A stretch of DNA of 64,000 nucleotides. Origin: an uncultured Clostridium sp. (GTDB lineage Bacteria; Bacillota; Clostridia; Lachnospirales; Lachnospiraceae). Each line of letters starts with the position of its first letter. Position 1 is the first letter of the stretch. Location: contig UPYT01000011.1 in NCBI GenBank assembly GCA_900538475.1, positions 1 to 64,000 on the forward strand, given 5' to 3'. The translations under genes were made by a program, and so were the position numbers. Below, piece after piece: positions 1-8,322 of this stretch. Below the pieces are notes generated by a model. That model made no database searches and was not told the DNA's origin. It saw nothing but the letters and a program-made list of their open reading frames with translations.

Positions 1-86
1 TATTAGAATTTTCAGGGTTTTAAACACTGTTCAATCTTTCATTTTCAAGGTTCATGCTGTTGTTTGTTCTCAGCAGCAACTTTTTA

Positions 87-115
87 AGTATATCACAGTT
101 GTTTTTGTTTGTCAA
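87..115 (-). promoter_or_regulatory. Consensus sigma-A promoter (proximal, P1) reading off left edge
   Basis: Read on the minus strand: -35 TTGACA (110-115), 17-bp spacer, -10 TATACT (87-92). The match is close to perfect and the region upstream is A/T-rich like an UP element. No open reading frame follows before the window edge. Together with the second promoter at 181-209 it resembles tandem rRNA promoters. The following leader contains an ACCTTGAAAA-like stretch, a type of sequence common ahead of clostridial 16S genes. The rRNA assignment is inference because the gene itself lies outside. Confidence 0.7.
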
Positions 116-180
116 CAACTTTTTTATTTTTCTTTTGAACTTTTTGAAGTTCGTTGCCGCCGTTTTCAGCGGCGAGTTAT

Positions 181-209
181 ATAATATCAAACCTTCCAAC
201 AAATGTCAA
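181..209 (-). promoter_or_regulatory. Consensus sigma-A promoter (distal, P2) reading off left edge
   Basis: Read on the minus strand: -35 TTGACA (204-209), exactly 17 bp, -10 TATTAT (181-186). It lies 94 bp upstream of the first promoter and points the same way. Two near-consensus promoters in tandem with nothing coding between them is the usual layout for strongly expressed stable-RNA operons. Confidence 0.65.
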
Positions 210-404
210 CAGTTTTTTTCAATTTTTTTATTTTTTCGTTTTTTCCTGTTTTATGCTGCTTTTCCATATTTTTTGTATCTGCCTCCTTTCTCATTTTTCC
301 TCTCCCCAATCCGCCCGACTCTCTTCTCTCCCTTATGATTCTCTTTTTTCTTCGCAGTTTCTTCTATTATATTTTATAGAAATAACAGGTGTTGTACTTT
401 TTCA
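210..404. other. T-rich intergenic stretch, nothing recognised
   Basis: Long pyrimidine/T runs on the plus strand, no convincing ribosome binding site, tRNA fold or open frame with coding character. The short frames that cross it are low-complexity (Phe/Leu/Ser) and do not look real. It separates the leftward tandem promoters from the rightward promoter at 405-432. Confidence 0.5.
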
Positions 405-432
405 TAGACAATGCTTCCACGGATTGTATAAT
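405..432 (+). promoter_or_regulatory. Probable promoter of the first DUF1576 gene
   Basis: -35 TAGACA (405-410), 16-bp spacer, -10 TATAAT (427-432). Transcription would start near 439, so the 153-bp repeat at 467-619 lies inside the transcribed leader of the gene that starts at 690. Confidence 0.55.
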
Positions 433-466
433 CTTTTTTTCCGTGTTAAGATGATATAAAGGAATC

Positions 467-619
467 GTAACTGTTCAGGACGGGGCATCTTCTTGTCCAG
501 CAAAGCCGGACAAGAAGCGTCGGAGATTCCTCCGATGTGAGAACTGGAAGAAAGCCCCGCTTACAAGCAAGCTTGACACGGATTTTTCTTCCAATTCTCC
601 CGCCGTCCTGAATAGTTAC
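467..619 (+). repeat. Full-length 153-bp palindromic MITE-like element, copy A
   Basis: Ends are inverted repeats of 17 bp (GTAACTGTTCAGGACGG and its near complement, 16 of 17 matching). Flanks are AAGGAATC (459-466) and AAGAAATC (620-627), an 8-bp target duplication with one change. Internal hairpins: 489-517 (10-bp perfect stem), 520-535, and a long stem pairing 539-553 with 585-599. The same element, also 153 bp, lies inverted at 42499-42651. No coding capacity. GTAA ends plus 8-bp duplications are the hallmark of the IS66 family, so an IS66-type transposase acting in trans is the likely mover (inference). Confidence 0.85.
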
Positions 620-689
620 AAGAAATCAACAAGTCTGCTGCGGGGAAAATTCATTCTGCGGCATCATTTTTAGGGGAGCAGGTTTACAA

Positions 690-2147
690 ATGAAAATAAA
701 AAAATTTAACAACAGTCAGATCATTAACGGAATCGCTTTTGGCTTTTCTGCCGCATTTCTGATTTCCGCTTTTATTGCAGCAATTTATACTGGTGAATGG
801 GGATCCGTATTTCAGAACTGGTACAGGATTCTTATTACGCCATGTCCCCTGGTGACTGATTATTTTGCCATAGGCGGCCTGGCCAGCGCCATGTTAAATG
901 CCGGCGTATGCGGTATGGTCTGCTTTTTGTTTATGATCGGCCTTCCAGGCAATTCTCATACCAATACCTTATCTGGATACTTTCTTGTAGTTGCCCATTG
1001 TTTCTACGGACTGAACCTGCTGAATATGATGCCCTGCTTTCTGGCTCCTTTTGTATATCTTCACCGCCAGAAACTGGATTATAAAGATAATCTCCATATT
1101 TGTATGTATACAACCTCCTTTGCACCATTTATCAGCGAATTTCTCTTCCGCTATACCCAGAGAGATACCTTTCTGTTCGGTCAGGCTCAGCTGGAATTAA
1201 AGGGTGTGATTCTGGCTGTCTGCTTCTGCCTGATGATGGGCTACGTCACTCCGGCTATTTTGCCGGGAGCCCGGGCATGGCATAAGGGCTATAATCTGTA
1301 CAATGGTGGGCTGGCTTTCGGAGTTTTTGGCTTTTTCGTTTTCAACCTGATGTATCGGACCATGGGAATTGTCCCACCGGAGATTATCACTGTAGAAAAC
1401 CCCATTTATATCCGTTTTGGAGAAAGCTATCGGCTTTATGGAAACTGTTTCTATCTGCTGATTTTTTTACTTTGTTTTCTTACAGGTTATTTTTTAAATG
1501 GACGAAGCCTGAAGGGTCTTTCTCATTTGTTAAAGGATACCGGCTTTCGAAGTGATTTTGCAGAAAAATACGGAATGTCTGTATGTCTGATGAATATTGG
1601 AATTTATGGTTCTCTGTTTTTACTATATTTGAATCTGGTAATTCTCTTTACAAATGGAGCCGGATTCACCGGCCCCACCTTTGGTATTATGCTGGCAGCT
1701 CTTACCTTTTCTGCCATGGGACAGCATCCCCGAAATGTACTTCCTATCCTGATCGGATATCAGATGCTTTATCTTGTTACAGGATTTTTCTGTCACATGA
1801 ACGGCCGTGAGCTGACCTGGTCCCTTTCTACCCAGGGATACTTAAATGGTGTTGCCTTTGCAACGGGAATGAGCCCCTTAGTTGGCCATTACGGCTTCCG
1901 CGTAGGCATTTTAAGTGGTTTTCTCTGTGCCTCCATGTGTACCGCAACCAGCGCGGTTCACGGTGGTTTTGTTTTGTACAACGGAGGCTTTACTGCAGGA
2001 ATCACCGTTCTGATCCTCCTTCCCATTCTGGAGCATTATCTGCCTGGTACCAGAAGTGAAATGAAGGATCAGCGGCTGAATATGCAGGAGCTGCTGGCAC
2101 TCGTTCAAAATAAGAAGAATTCCTCCCAATCAGAGAAACAACCCTGA
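690..2147 (+). CDS. DUF1576 family multi-pass membrane protein (paralogue 1)
   Basis: A 485-residue integral membrane protein with about 11-12 hydrophobic segments. It matches the DUF1576 family, whose function is not established. The protein is internally duplicated: a DYFAIGG...NAG block near residue 57 and a GPTFG...FSAMGQHPRNVLP block near 330 are equivalent. HKGYNLYNGG near 203 and HGGFVLYNGG near 430 form a second matching pair. This points to a two-lobed transporter-like fold (inference). The ATG at 690 follows AGGGGAG at a normal distance. The last 25 residues are polar and cytoplasmic in character. It converges on the reductase gene with only 6 bp between stop codons and no obvious terminator. 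A paralogue lies at 48451-49731. Confidence 0.85.
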   Translation: MKIKKFNNSQIINGIAFGFSAAFLISAFIAAIYTGEWGSVFQNWYRILITPCPLVTDYFAIGGLASAMLNAGVCGMVCFLFMIGLPGNSHTNTLSGYFLVVAHCFYGLNLLNMMPCFLAPFVYLHRQKLDYKDNLHICMYTTSFAPFISEFLFRYTQRDTFLFGQAQLELKGVILAVCFCLMMGYVTPAILPGARAWHKGYNLYNGGLAFGVFGFFVFNLMYRTMGIVPPEIITVENPIYIRFGESYRLYGNCFYLLIFLLCFLTGYFLNGRSLKGLSHLLKDTGFRSDFAEKYGMSVCLMNIGIYGSLFLLYLNLVILFTNGAGFTGPTFGIMLAALTFSAMGQHPRNVLPILIGYQMLYLVTGFFCHMNGRELTWSLSTQGYLNGVAFATGMSPLVGHYGFRVGILSGFLCASMCTATSAVHGGFVLYNGGFTAGITVLILLPILEHYLPGTRSEMKDQRLNMQELLALVQNKKNSSQSEKQP

Positions 2148-2153
2148 CAAAGC

Positions 2154-3698
2154 CTATGCCAGATAAGGCTTTGCCAGATTCTCCAGCATATCCGGATTTT
2201 TCTGACGCCACTCATGGAATTCCATGCCGCTTTCAGCCACATGCCGTCCCAGAGTTACCAGAAATTCCGGAATTTTTGTTTCTTCAATAGTTCCCAGCTG
2301 TTGTCCCATTGTCTCTTTTCCCTGGTAGTCACAGCCGCCTACATACAGTACAAAGGCTGGCCAAACCTTTCCGTCTACTTTTTTCACTCCACCGCGGAAT
2401 CCCATTTCTCCTGTCTGATGGGTTCCGCAGGAAGACGGACAGCCGGAAATATGGATTTTCGGCAGAGCAGAAGCTGGAAGCTGTGCTTGCCGAACCGCCT
2501 CCACACATGCTGTCAGAAGTCCCTGAGAGTCACGGGCGCCTACCTGACAAATCGATGCGCCGATACAGCTGACAGAAGCCTCAAACGGAGTTTTTGCACT
2601 GTCATCTGTCAATTCCAGAATCTGCTTTGCCTCACTGCCGGTAAGATTGATAATATAAGCAGTCTCGTCAGGAGCCAGTCGCATTTCTGCGCCGTCTATT
2701 TTCTGCAGTGCATCATTCAGCGCACAGAATTTTTCCGTGGAAGCCAGACCTCCGATCGGATGCCACATGACTGTATACAGTCCCTCCTGCTTCTGAGGTG
2801 TTACACGAACATCTGAAATTTCACTTCCGTCTCCTTTTTTCTCTATCTCCGTCACAACAGCCTGAACCGTCAGATCCTCACCAGACTCCCGAACCTGCTG
2901 AAGCTTTTCTAAAAATGCGTTTTTATATGCCTCAGGACCACCGAGAGACTCCTGCATATACCGGGTACGGGCCTTTGCACGATTTTCGTAATTCCCGTAA
3001 GCCCGGAAAGTCAGCCACATGGCCTTTATATAATAGCAAATCTCCTCTGGCTTGATTCCCTCTGCCACCAGAACGCCAAAACAGGGATTATTTCCCAGTC
3101 CGCCTGCACTATATACGTCAAAGAGTCCATCTGGACGGGCTGCAAATCCCAAATCTCTGTAAGTGGCATGGGTCATGTTTTTTGGGGAATTGGAAAATCC
3201 CACCTTCAGCTTTCTCGGCATTTTTTCTGCCTTAATAAAGGTCATCAGATATTCTCCTGCTTCTCTGGCCCATGGCAGTACATCAAAATATTCATCTTTT
3301 TCGGTTCCGGAAAGAGGAGAGCACATCACATTACGCGGGTAATCTCCGCCTCCTCCCATGGTAATAATCCCTGCATCCAGAGCCTGCTCCATCACGCCAA
3401 AAACCTGTTCCTGATTCAGATCATGAAACTGAATCGTCTGACAGGTAGTAAAATGCATTTTCTTTACCTGATACTCCTGAATCATTCTGGCTACAAATGC
3501 CATTTTTTCCTTTGTAACCTGTCCGGCAGTCATTCTCAGCCGCAGCATACTGGCTGTTCCGCCTTTCTGTGCATAGCTTCCATAGTAGCCGGAAAATCCC
3601 TTATACGCGCCCTTATCCATTTCTCCTGCATAAAATGCGGCTGTTTTTTCCCGAAATTCGGGAAGATCCTGCTTCCAGTTTTCCTGATTTTTTTTCAT
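2154..3698 (-). CDS. Siroheme-dependent nitrite/sulfite reductase
   Basis: 514 residues, the usual length for single-chain NirA/CysI-type reductases with two ferredoxin-like half-domains each followed by a siroheme/4Fe-4S domain. The cluster-binding cysteines are visible: C-x5-C in VSCIGASICQ near residue 382 and C-x3-C in SGCPSSCG near 422; the second set also ligates siroheme. The N-terminal half has the typical LRLRMTAGQ and TCQTIQFHDL substrate-region motifs. It would reduce nitrite or sulfite by six electrons using ferredoxin, in the cytoplasm. Which substrate is used cannot be told from sequence alone. The start follows GAAAGGAAAG. It lies 105 bp downstream of the histidine kinase on the same strand, so joint transcription or control by that two-component system is possible. 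Confidence 0.88.
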   Translation of the reverse strand: MKKNQENWKQDLPEFREKTAAFYAGEMDKGAYKGFSGYYGSYAQKGGTASMLRLRMTAGQVTKEKMAFVARMIQEYQVKKMHFTTCQTIQFHDLNQEQVFGVMEQALDAGIITMGGGGDYPRNVMCSPLSGTEKDEYFDVLPWAREAGEYLMTFIKAEKMPRKLKVGFSNSPKNMTHATYRDLGFAARPDGLFDVYSAGGLGNNPCFGVLVAEGIKPEEICYYIKAMWLTFRAYGNYENRAKARTRYMQESLGGPEAYKNAFLEKLQQVRESGEDLTVQAVVTEIEKKGDGSEISDVRVTPQKQEGLYTVMWHPIGGLASTEKFCALNDALQKIDGAEMRLAPDETAYIINLTGSEAKQILELTDDSAKTPFEASVSCIGASICQVGARDSQGLLTACVEAVRQAQLPASALPKIHISGCPSSCGTHQTGEMGFRGGVKKVDGKVWPAFVLYVGGCDYQGKETMGQQLGTIEETKIPEFLVTLGRHVAESGMEFHEWRQKNPDMLENLAKPYLA

Positions 3699-3803
3699 GC
3701 TTTCTCTTTCCTTTCGTTATTTTGGGTTCATTTTTCCGCCGGACCCTTTCCTATGCAAAATCCGGCATTTCCCCTCTATGTTCTTCCTGTTATGGCAGTT
3801 CCA

Positions 3804-5507
3804 TCACAGGCTTCCCTTCTGTATCATTTCCCGTGAATCATCCTCTTTGGTCTGCGCCATAGCCAGTGTAAACCAGAACTCTACTCCATTTTCCTTATTA
3901 ACCACACCGCAATCCTGATGATGAGCATCCATAATAGCTTTAACAATTGATAGCCCAATGCCGCTTCCGCCATAAGAACGGGTTCTTGCCTTATCTACTT
4001 TGTAAAATTTGGTCCACAGATTCGGCAAGTCTTCCTCTGGAATCGGGTTTCCTGTATTGAACACTCGAATCACAGCCTGTCCTGTTTCTTTTCTGACTTC
4101 TGCACGGATCCGAATCAGCCGTTCTCCGTCCAGATGATGAATGGCATTTGTCAGATAGTTTGTCACCACCTCTTCGATTTTAAACTCATCTCCTAAAACC
4201 TCCAGATGCTCAGGAACAGAAACCTCTACCTGGGCCTCATTCTGCTGAAGCAGAATGCTGGAGGAATTTACCAGATCACGAATGAGCTCCGCCCCGTCAA
4301 AAGGCTCTATGACCGGCATATCTCTTCCAAATTCCAATGCTGTCAGAGTGAGCAGCTGCTTTACCATTTTATTCATCTTATTAGCTTCGTCCATAATGAC
4401 CTCGCAGTAATAGCTCCGGCTCTCCTCATCCTCACACATTCCCTCTGTCAGTCCCTCTGCATATCCCTGAATCAGGGCAATGGGCGTTTTCAGTTCATGG
4501 GAAACATTGGCAATAAACTCCTTTCGCATTTCATCGATCTGGATTTTTTCGTCAATATCATGCTGAAGCTGCTGATTGGCCTCCTGAAGCGCTCCTATGG
4601 TTTCCTTCAGTTTATCCGAAAGAGTATTCATACTGCGTCCCAAAACTCCGATTTCATCCAAACGGCTGTCGTCGCAGCTTACGTCAAAATTCAGTTCTGA
4701 CATCTGCTCTGACAAAGATGCCAGCTTCAAAATCGGTCTTGTAACCTGGTTCGTTGCAAAATACATAAGAACACTTCCGGCAACCAGCACGATAAGACCC
4801 GCATACGTAATAAAACGGTTTGACAGACCAACGCTTTCCCGGATACTGTCCAGAGGCATAGACATAATAAACAGAGTCTTATTGTCAGAAAAATATCCCC
4901 AGCTCTCCACATAGGTTGCGTTCGTTCGGGAATCGTAATTCATTTCAATGACGTAATTTTCCCCCTGTTTTAAAACCTTGGACCTGTCGGCATCCATTCC
5001 CAGCACATACTGCTGAACCTTCCTGGCCAGAAAATCTGTTTCCCAATCTGAACGCAGAAGAATAGTTCCTGTGTAGCTGTCAATCAGCACCGTGGTAATG
5101 TTGTTATGGTCCCCATAAGTTCGAATGGTACCCAAAAGCGTTTTTTTTCTGCTTTCGGGGGAAGCTTTTGGAAGGCTCTCTGAATCATTTCCCCAGGAAC
5201 CGGACTGTTTTCTGTCCTCAACCCAATTTTCCCACTCCTGATGCTGTTCCTCCGTGATGATATCGCTGACGCTTTTTCCTGCCTGAACCTGCTCCATTAC
5301 TACACAGTTAATATCCAGGTAAGCTTGCTCCATCACCTCCTGCTTCTGGGACACATAATAGCGTTCCAGCCAGAAATTGTTAATCGCCCAGACAGCCAGA
5401 AGCATACTGGCCATGAGGCCAATAAAAATCACCATAATCCGGCGGCGAATGGAATGCCTCAGGCTGAACCGCTGCCTGAGCCTGCTGAAATATGACTGAT
5501 TATTCAT
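3804..5507 (-). CDS. Membrane sensor histidine kinase
   Basis: 567 residues. A first membrane helix at about 24-46, an extracytoplasmic sensor domain of roughly 200 residues, a second helix at about 250-272, then HAMP (TRPILKLASLSEQM), a HisKA dimerisation domain with the phosphoacceptor in NVSHELKTPIALI near residue 343, and a HATPase_c domain with NYLTNAIHHL and GGSGIGLSIVKAI. Its ATG overlaps the response regulator stop in an ATGA, so the two are translationally coupled. The signal is unknown. Being followed by a nitrite/sulfite reductase makes a redox or anion signal conceivable, but nothing in the sensor domain shows it. Confidence 0.9.
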   Translation of the reverse strand: MNNQSYFSRLRQRFSLRHSIRRRIMVIFIGLMASMLLAVWAINNFWLERYYVSQKQEVMEQAYLDINCVVMEQVQAGKSVSDIITEEQHQEWENWVEDRKQSGSWGNDSESLPKASPESRKKTLLGTIRTYGDHNNITTVLIDSYTGTILLRSDWETDFLARKVQQYVLGMDADRSKVLKQGENYVIEMNYDSRTNATYVESWGYFSDNKTLFIMSMPLDSIRESVGLSNRFITYAGLIVLVAGSVLMYFATNQVTRPILKLASLSEQMSELNFDVSCDDSRLDEIGVLGRSMNTLSDKLKETIGALQEANQQLQHDIDEKIQIDEMRKEFIANVSHELKTPIALIQGYAEGLTEGMCEDEESRSYYCEVIMDEANKMNKMVKQLLTLTALEFGRDMPVIEPFDGAELIRDLVNSSSILLQQNEAQVEVSVPEHLEVLGDEFKIEEVVTNYLTNAIHHLDGERLIRIRAEVRKETGQAVIRVFNTGNPIPEEDLPNLWTKFYKVDKARTRSYGGSGIGLSIVKAIMDAHHQDCGVVNKENGVEFWFTLAMAQTKEDDSREMIQKGSL

Positions 5508-6187
5508 TGATCTACCTCAAATTTATACCCCATTCCCCAGATGGTTTTAATATAGTTTCCCTTTTCTCCCATCTTGCTGCGGAGCTTTTTCACATGGGTA
5601 TCAATGGTTCTCGCATCACCAAAATAGTCATAATTCCACACATTATTTAAAATCTTTTCCCTGGAAAGAGCAATTCCCTGATTGTCCGCAAAATATGCCA
5701 GCAATTCAAATTCCTTATAGCTCAAATCTACCGGCTGTCCGTCAATCGTTACCTGATGGGCTGCTTTATCAATGCGGATGCCGCCTATATCTGTCACGTC
5801 TGACACTGCCATATTGCTGCGTCTGAGAATCGCCTCTACCCGAGCAACCAGAATTTTGGGGCTGAAGGGCTTGGAAATATATTCGTCTACTCCCAGCTGA
5901 AAGCCCTGGAGCTCATCCCTCTCCTCGCTTCTTGCTGTCAGCATGATAATCGGAACTCTGGAATACTGGCGAATAGTTTTGCACACATCCCAGCCATTCA
6001 TTTTCGGCATCATCACATCCAGAATAATCAGAGCGATATCCTTCTGCTTAAAAAACAGATCGACTGCCTGCTCTCCATTTTCTGCTTCAAGCACATAAAA
6101 GCCTTTTACTGTAAGAAAGTCCCGGACCAGCTTTCTCATTCTCGCTTCATCATCTACAACGAGTACCTTTAAACCATCTGTTCCCAT
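5504..6187 (-). CDS. OmpR/PhoB-family response regulator
   Basis: 227 residues: receiver domain with acidic pocket VVDDEAR, phosphoacceptor Asp in LIILDVMMPKMNGWDV (near residue 55), conserved Thr/Ser in MLTARSE and Lys in YISKPFSP, followed by a winged-helix Trans_reg_C domain (SYKEFELLAYFADNQG, RTIDTHVKKLRSKM). It is first in the operon with the histidine kinase (4-bp overlap). A 37-bp deleted copy of the palindromic repeat family sits 67 bp upstream (6255-6291), so it may be transcribed as a leader hairpin. Confidence 0.92.
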   Translation of the reverse strand: MGTDGLKVLVVDDEARMRKLVRDFLTVKGFYVLEAENGEQAVDLFFKQKDIALIILDVMMPKMNGWDVCKTIRQYSRVPIIMLTARSEERDELQGFQLGVDEYISKPFSPKILVARVEAILRRSNMAVSDVTDIGGIRIDKAAHQVTIDGQPVDLSYKEFELLAYFADNQGIALSREKILNNVWNYDYFGDARTIDTHVKKLRSKMGEKGNYIKTIWGMGYKFEVDQ

Positions 6188-6254
6188 ATAGGAATCCTCT
6201 CTCTCTGCTTCAATTTCTGCTCAACATTTCTGTCTTCTATAGATATCTTCATTA

Positions 6255-6291
6255 GTAACTGTTCAGTTCTCCCGCCGTCCTGAACAGTTAC
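6255..6291 (+). repeat. Internally deleted copy of the palindromic repeat (37 bp)
   Basis: Consists of the left 11 bases of the element joined directly to its last 26, i.e. GTAACTGTTCA fused to the right end that finishes CCTGAACAGTTAC. Flanks CTTCATTA (6247-6254) and CCTCATTG (6292-6299) agree at 6 of 8 positions and both differences are transitions, consistent with an aged target duplication. It lies in the upstream region of the response regulator gene. Confidence 0.75.
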
Positions 6292-6451
6292 CCTCATTGT
6301 ATCAAATTAAAGTCCGTTTTTCCATGTTTTCACATACTTTTCACAGATCATGTCCAGAAAATTTGTCTCCAAAAGACGCAGAGAACCGCCATGTTTTTCA
6401 CACGACGGTTCTCCATTTTCCGCTTCTCTCTATTCTGCTGTAATTTTGCTT

Positions 6452-8251
6452 TTATTCAGCATCCGCTGCCTCAGGGGAAATCTCAATGCCAAGCTCTTCC
6501 AGCTGCTTGGGATCTACCGGAGTCGGAGCCTCTGTCATCAGACAGGACGCATCCTTTACCTTCGGGAAAGCGATCACCTCACGAATGCTGTCGCAGCCGC
6601 CCATCAGCATAGCCACACGGTCCAGACCATAAGCCAGACCTGCGTGAGGCGGAACTCCATACTTAAATGCCTCTAACAGGAAACCGAACTGCTCCTGTGC
6701 TTTTTCCGGAGTAAAGCCCAGTACCTCAAACATTTTGGACTGGATATCGCTCTGGTGAATCCGGACAGAACCACCGCCCAGCTCTGTTCCGTTTAATACA
6801 ATGTCGTAAGCCTTTGCACGAACAGCGCCTGGATCAGAATCAATCAGATGCCAGTCCTCATCCATCGGCATGGTGAATGGATGGTGCATAGCTACGAAAC
6901 GTCCCTGCTCCTCAGAATACTCTAACAGCGGGAACTCCGTTACCCACAGGAATTTGAAATCATCCTTTTTCAGGAGATCCAGCTGACGGGCCAGTTCCAG
7001 ACGCAGAGCACCCAGCACTGCCCATACAACCTGCTTCTTATCTGCCGCAAACAGCAGCAGATCGCCAGGCTTTCCGTCCATAGCGGCCACCAGAGCAGCC
7101 ATCTGCTCCTCTGTCATGAATTTTGCGAAGGAGGATTTCAGGGTTCCATCCTCCTGAATTGCTACATAAGCCAGTCCCTTTGCGCCGTAATCCTTTGCAA
7201 AGGAAACCAGAGCGTCAATTTTCTTTCTGGGCATTCCTCCCTGTCCCTCGGCATTGATGCCGCGAACCGTTCCGCCATTTTCCAGAGCGCCCTTAAATAC
7301 AACGAATTCACAGTCTTTTACTACTTCGGAAACATCTTTCAGTTCCATACCAAAACGAATATCCGGTTTATCGGAACCATAGCGATCCATAGCCTCCTGC
7401 CAGGTCATTCTCGGAATCGGCTGAGGAATCTCCACATTCAAAAGCTCCTTAAACAGCTTGTAAAGCAGACGTTCATTGACATCAATTACATCGTCCACAT
7501 CTACAAAGGACATCTCCAGATCGATCTGGGTAAACTCCGGCTGACGGTCTGCCCGCAGATCTTCATCTCGGTAGCAGCGAGCCAGCTGGAAATAACGGTC
7601 ATAGCCAGAGCACATCAACAGCTGCTTAAACAGCTGCGGAGACTGCGGCAGTGCATAGAAGGATCCCGGGTGTACACGGCTGGGAACCAGATAGTCTCTT
7701 GCACCTTCTGGAGTACTCTTAATCAGAGTAGGAGTCTCAATCTCCAGGAAGCCTTCCTCAGCCAGGAACTGTCTGGTGAGAATGGCAATCTTACTGCGAA
7801 GGATCAGGTTTCTCTGAATATCCGGTCTTCTCAGATCCAGGAAACGGTATTTTAAGCGAAGCTCCTCTTTTGTCTTGGAATTTTCCTCAATGGGGAATGG
7901 AGGAGTCTCAGACTCTGAAAGGATACGCAGACTTTCTGCGCGAACCTCAATTCCTCCGGTAGCCAGATTTTCATTGACACCGCCGGAACGGGCCTCTACT
8001 TTTCCTGTTACTGCAATGACAAATTCACTTCTCAGCTTCTCTGCCTTTGCAAAGCTTTCCTCTCCACAGTTATTTTCCTCAAAAATAATCTGCAGAATTC
8101 CGGAACGATCCCGTAAATCCACAAAAATAATTCCGCCTTTGTTTCTGCTTTTCTGCACCCAGCCCATAACCGTTACCTGTTCACCGATATTGGCTGTGCC
8201 AAGCTCTGTACAGCGATGGGACCGTTTCAGCCCCAGCATAGACTCTGCCAT
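6452..8251 (-). CDS. aspS: Aspartate--tRNA ligase
   Basis: About 599 residues, full length for bacterial-type AspRS. N-terminal OB-fold anticodon-binding domain (KRSHRCTELGTANIGEQVTVMGW), class II catalytic core with motif 2 (FQLARCYRDEDLRADRQPEF) and motif 3 (GLAYGLDRVAMLM), and the bacterial GAD insertion in the middle. It charges tRNA-Asp. Two in-frame ATGs exist (8257 and 8251). The second is chosen because it is better spaced from AAAGGAG and gives the usual MAES N-terminus. Downstream partner of hisS (about 70 bp gap), in the conserved clostridial block relA-MBL-hemZ-hisS-aspS. Confidence 0.96.
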   Translation of the reverse strand: MAESMLGLKRSHRCTELGTANIGEQVTVMGWVQKSRNKGGIIFVDLRDRSGILQIIFEENNCGEESFAKAEKLRSEFVIAVTGKVEARSGGVNENLATGGIEVRAESLRILSESETPPFPIEENSKTKEELRLKYRFLDLRRPDIQRNLILRSKIAILTRQFLAEEGFLEIETPTLIKSTPEGARDYLVPSRVHPGSFYALPQSPQLFKQLLMCSGYDRYFQLARCYRDEDLRADRQPEFTQIDLEMSFVDVDDVIDVNERLLYKLFKELLNVEIPQPIPRMTWQEAMDRYGSDKPDIRFGMELKDVSEVVKDCEFVVFKGALENGGTVRGINAEGQGGMPRKKIDALVSFAKDYGAKGLAYVAIQEDGTLKSSFAKFMTEEQMAALVAAMDGKPGDLLLFAADKKQVVWAVLGALRLELARQLDLLKKDDFKFLWVTEFPLLEYSEEQGRFVAMHHPFTMPMDEDWHLIDSDPGAVRAKAYDIVLNGTELGGGSVRIHQSDIQSKMFEVLGFTPEKAQEQFGFLLEAFKYGVPPHAGLAYGLDRVAMLMGGCDSIREVIAFPKVKDASCLMTEAPTPVDPKQLEELGIEISPEAADAE

Positions 8252-8322
8252 GATCATAATCTCCTTTTATTTATCTCCCGGCGGAACCTGCCGCCGTTAT
8301 TTGCATCTCTCTAAAATCCTGC

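Noticed and set aside
20..202. 60-codon minus-strand frame at the left edge
   Set aside because: It runs through the two tandem promoters and has low-complexity composition without family features.
2214..3836. Plus-strand frames opposite the nitrite/sulfite reductase
   Set aside because: Composition typical of antisense shadows, and the reductase frame carries full catalytic motifs.
2154..6187. Two-component system as proven regulator of the nitrite/sulfite reductase
   Set aside because: Only adjacency supports it; no binding-site repeat was found ahead of the reductase.
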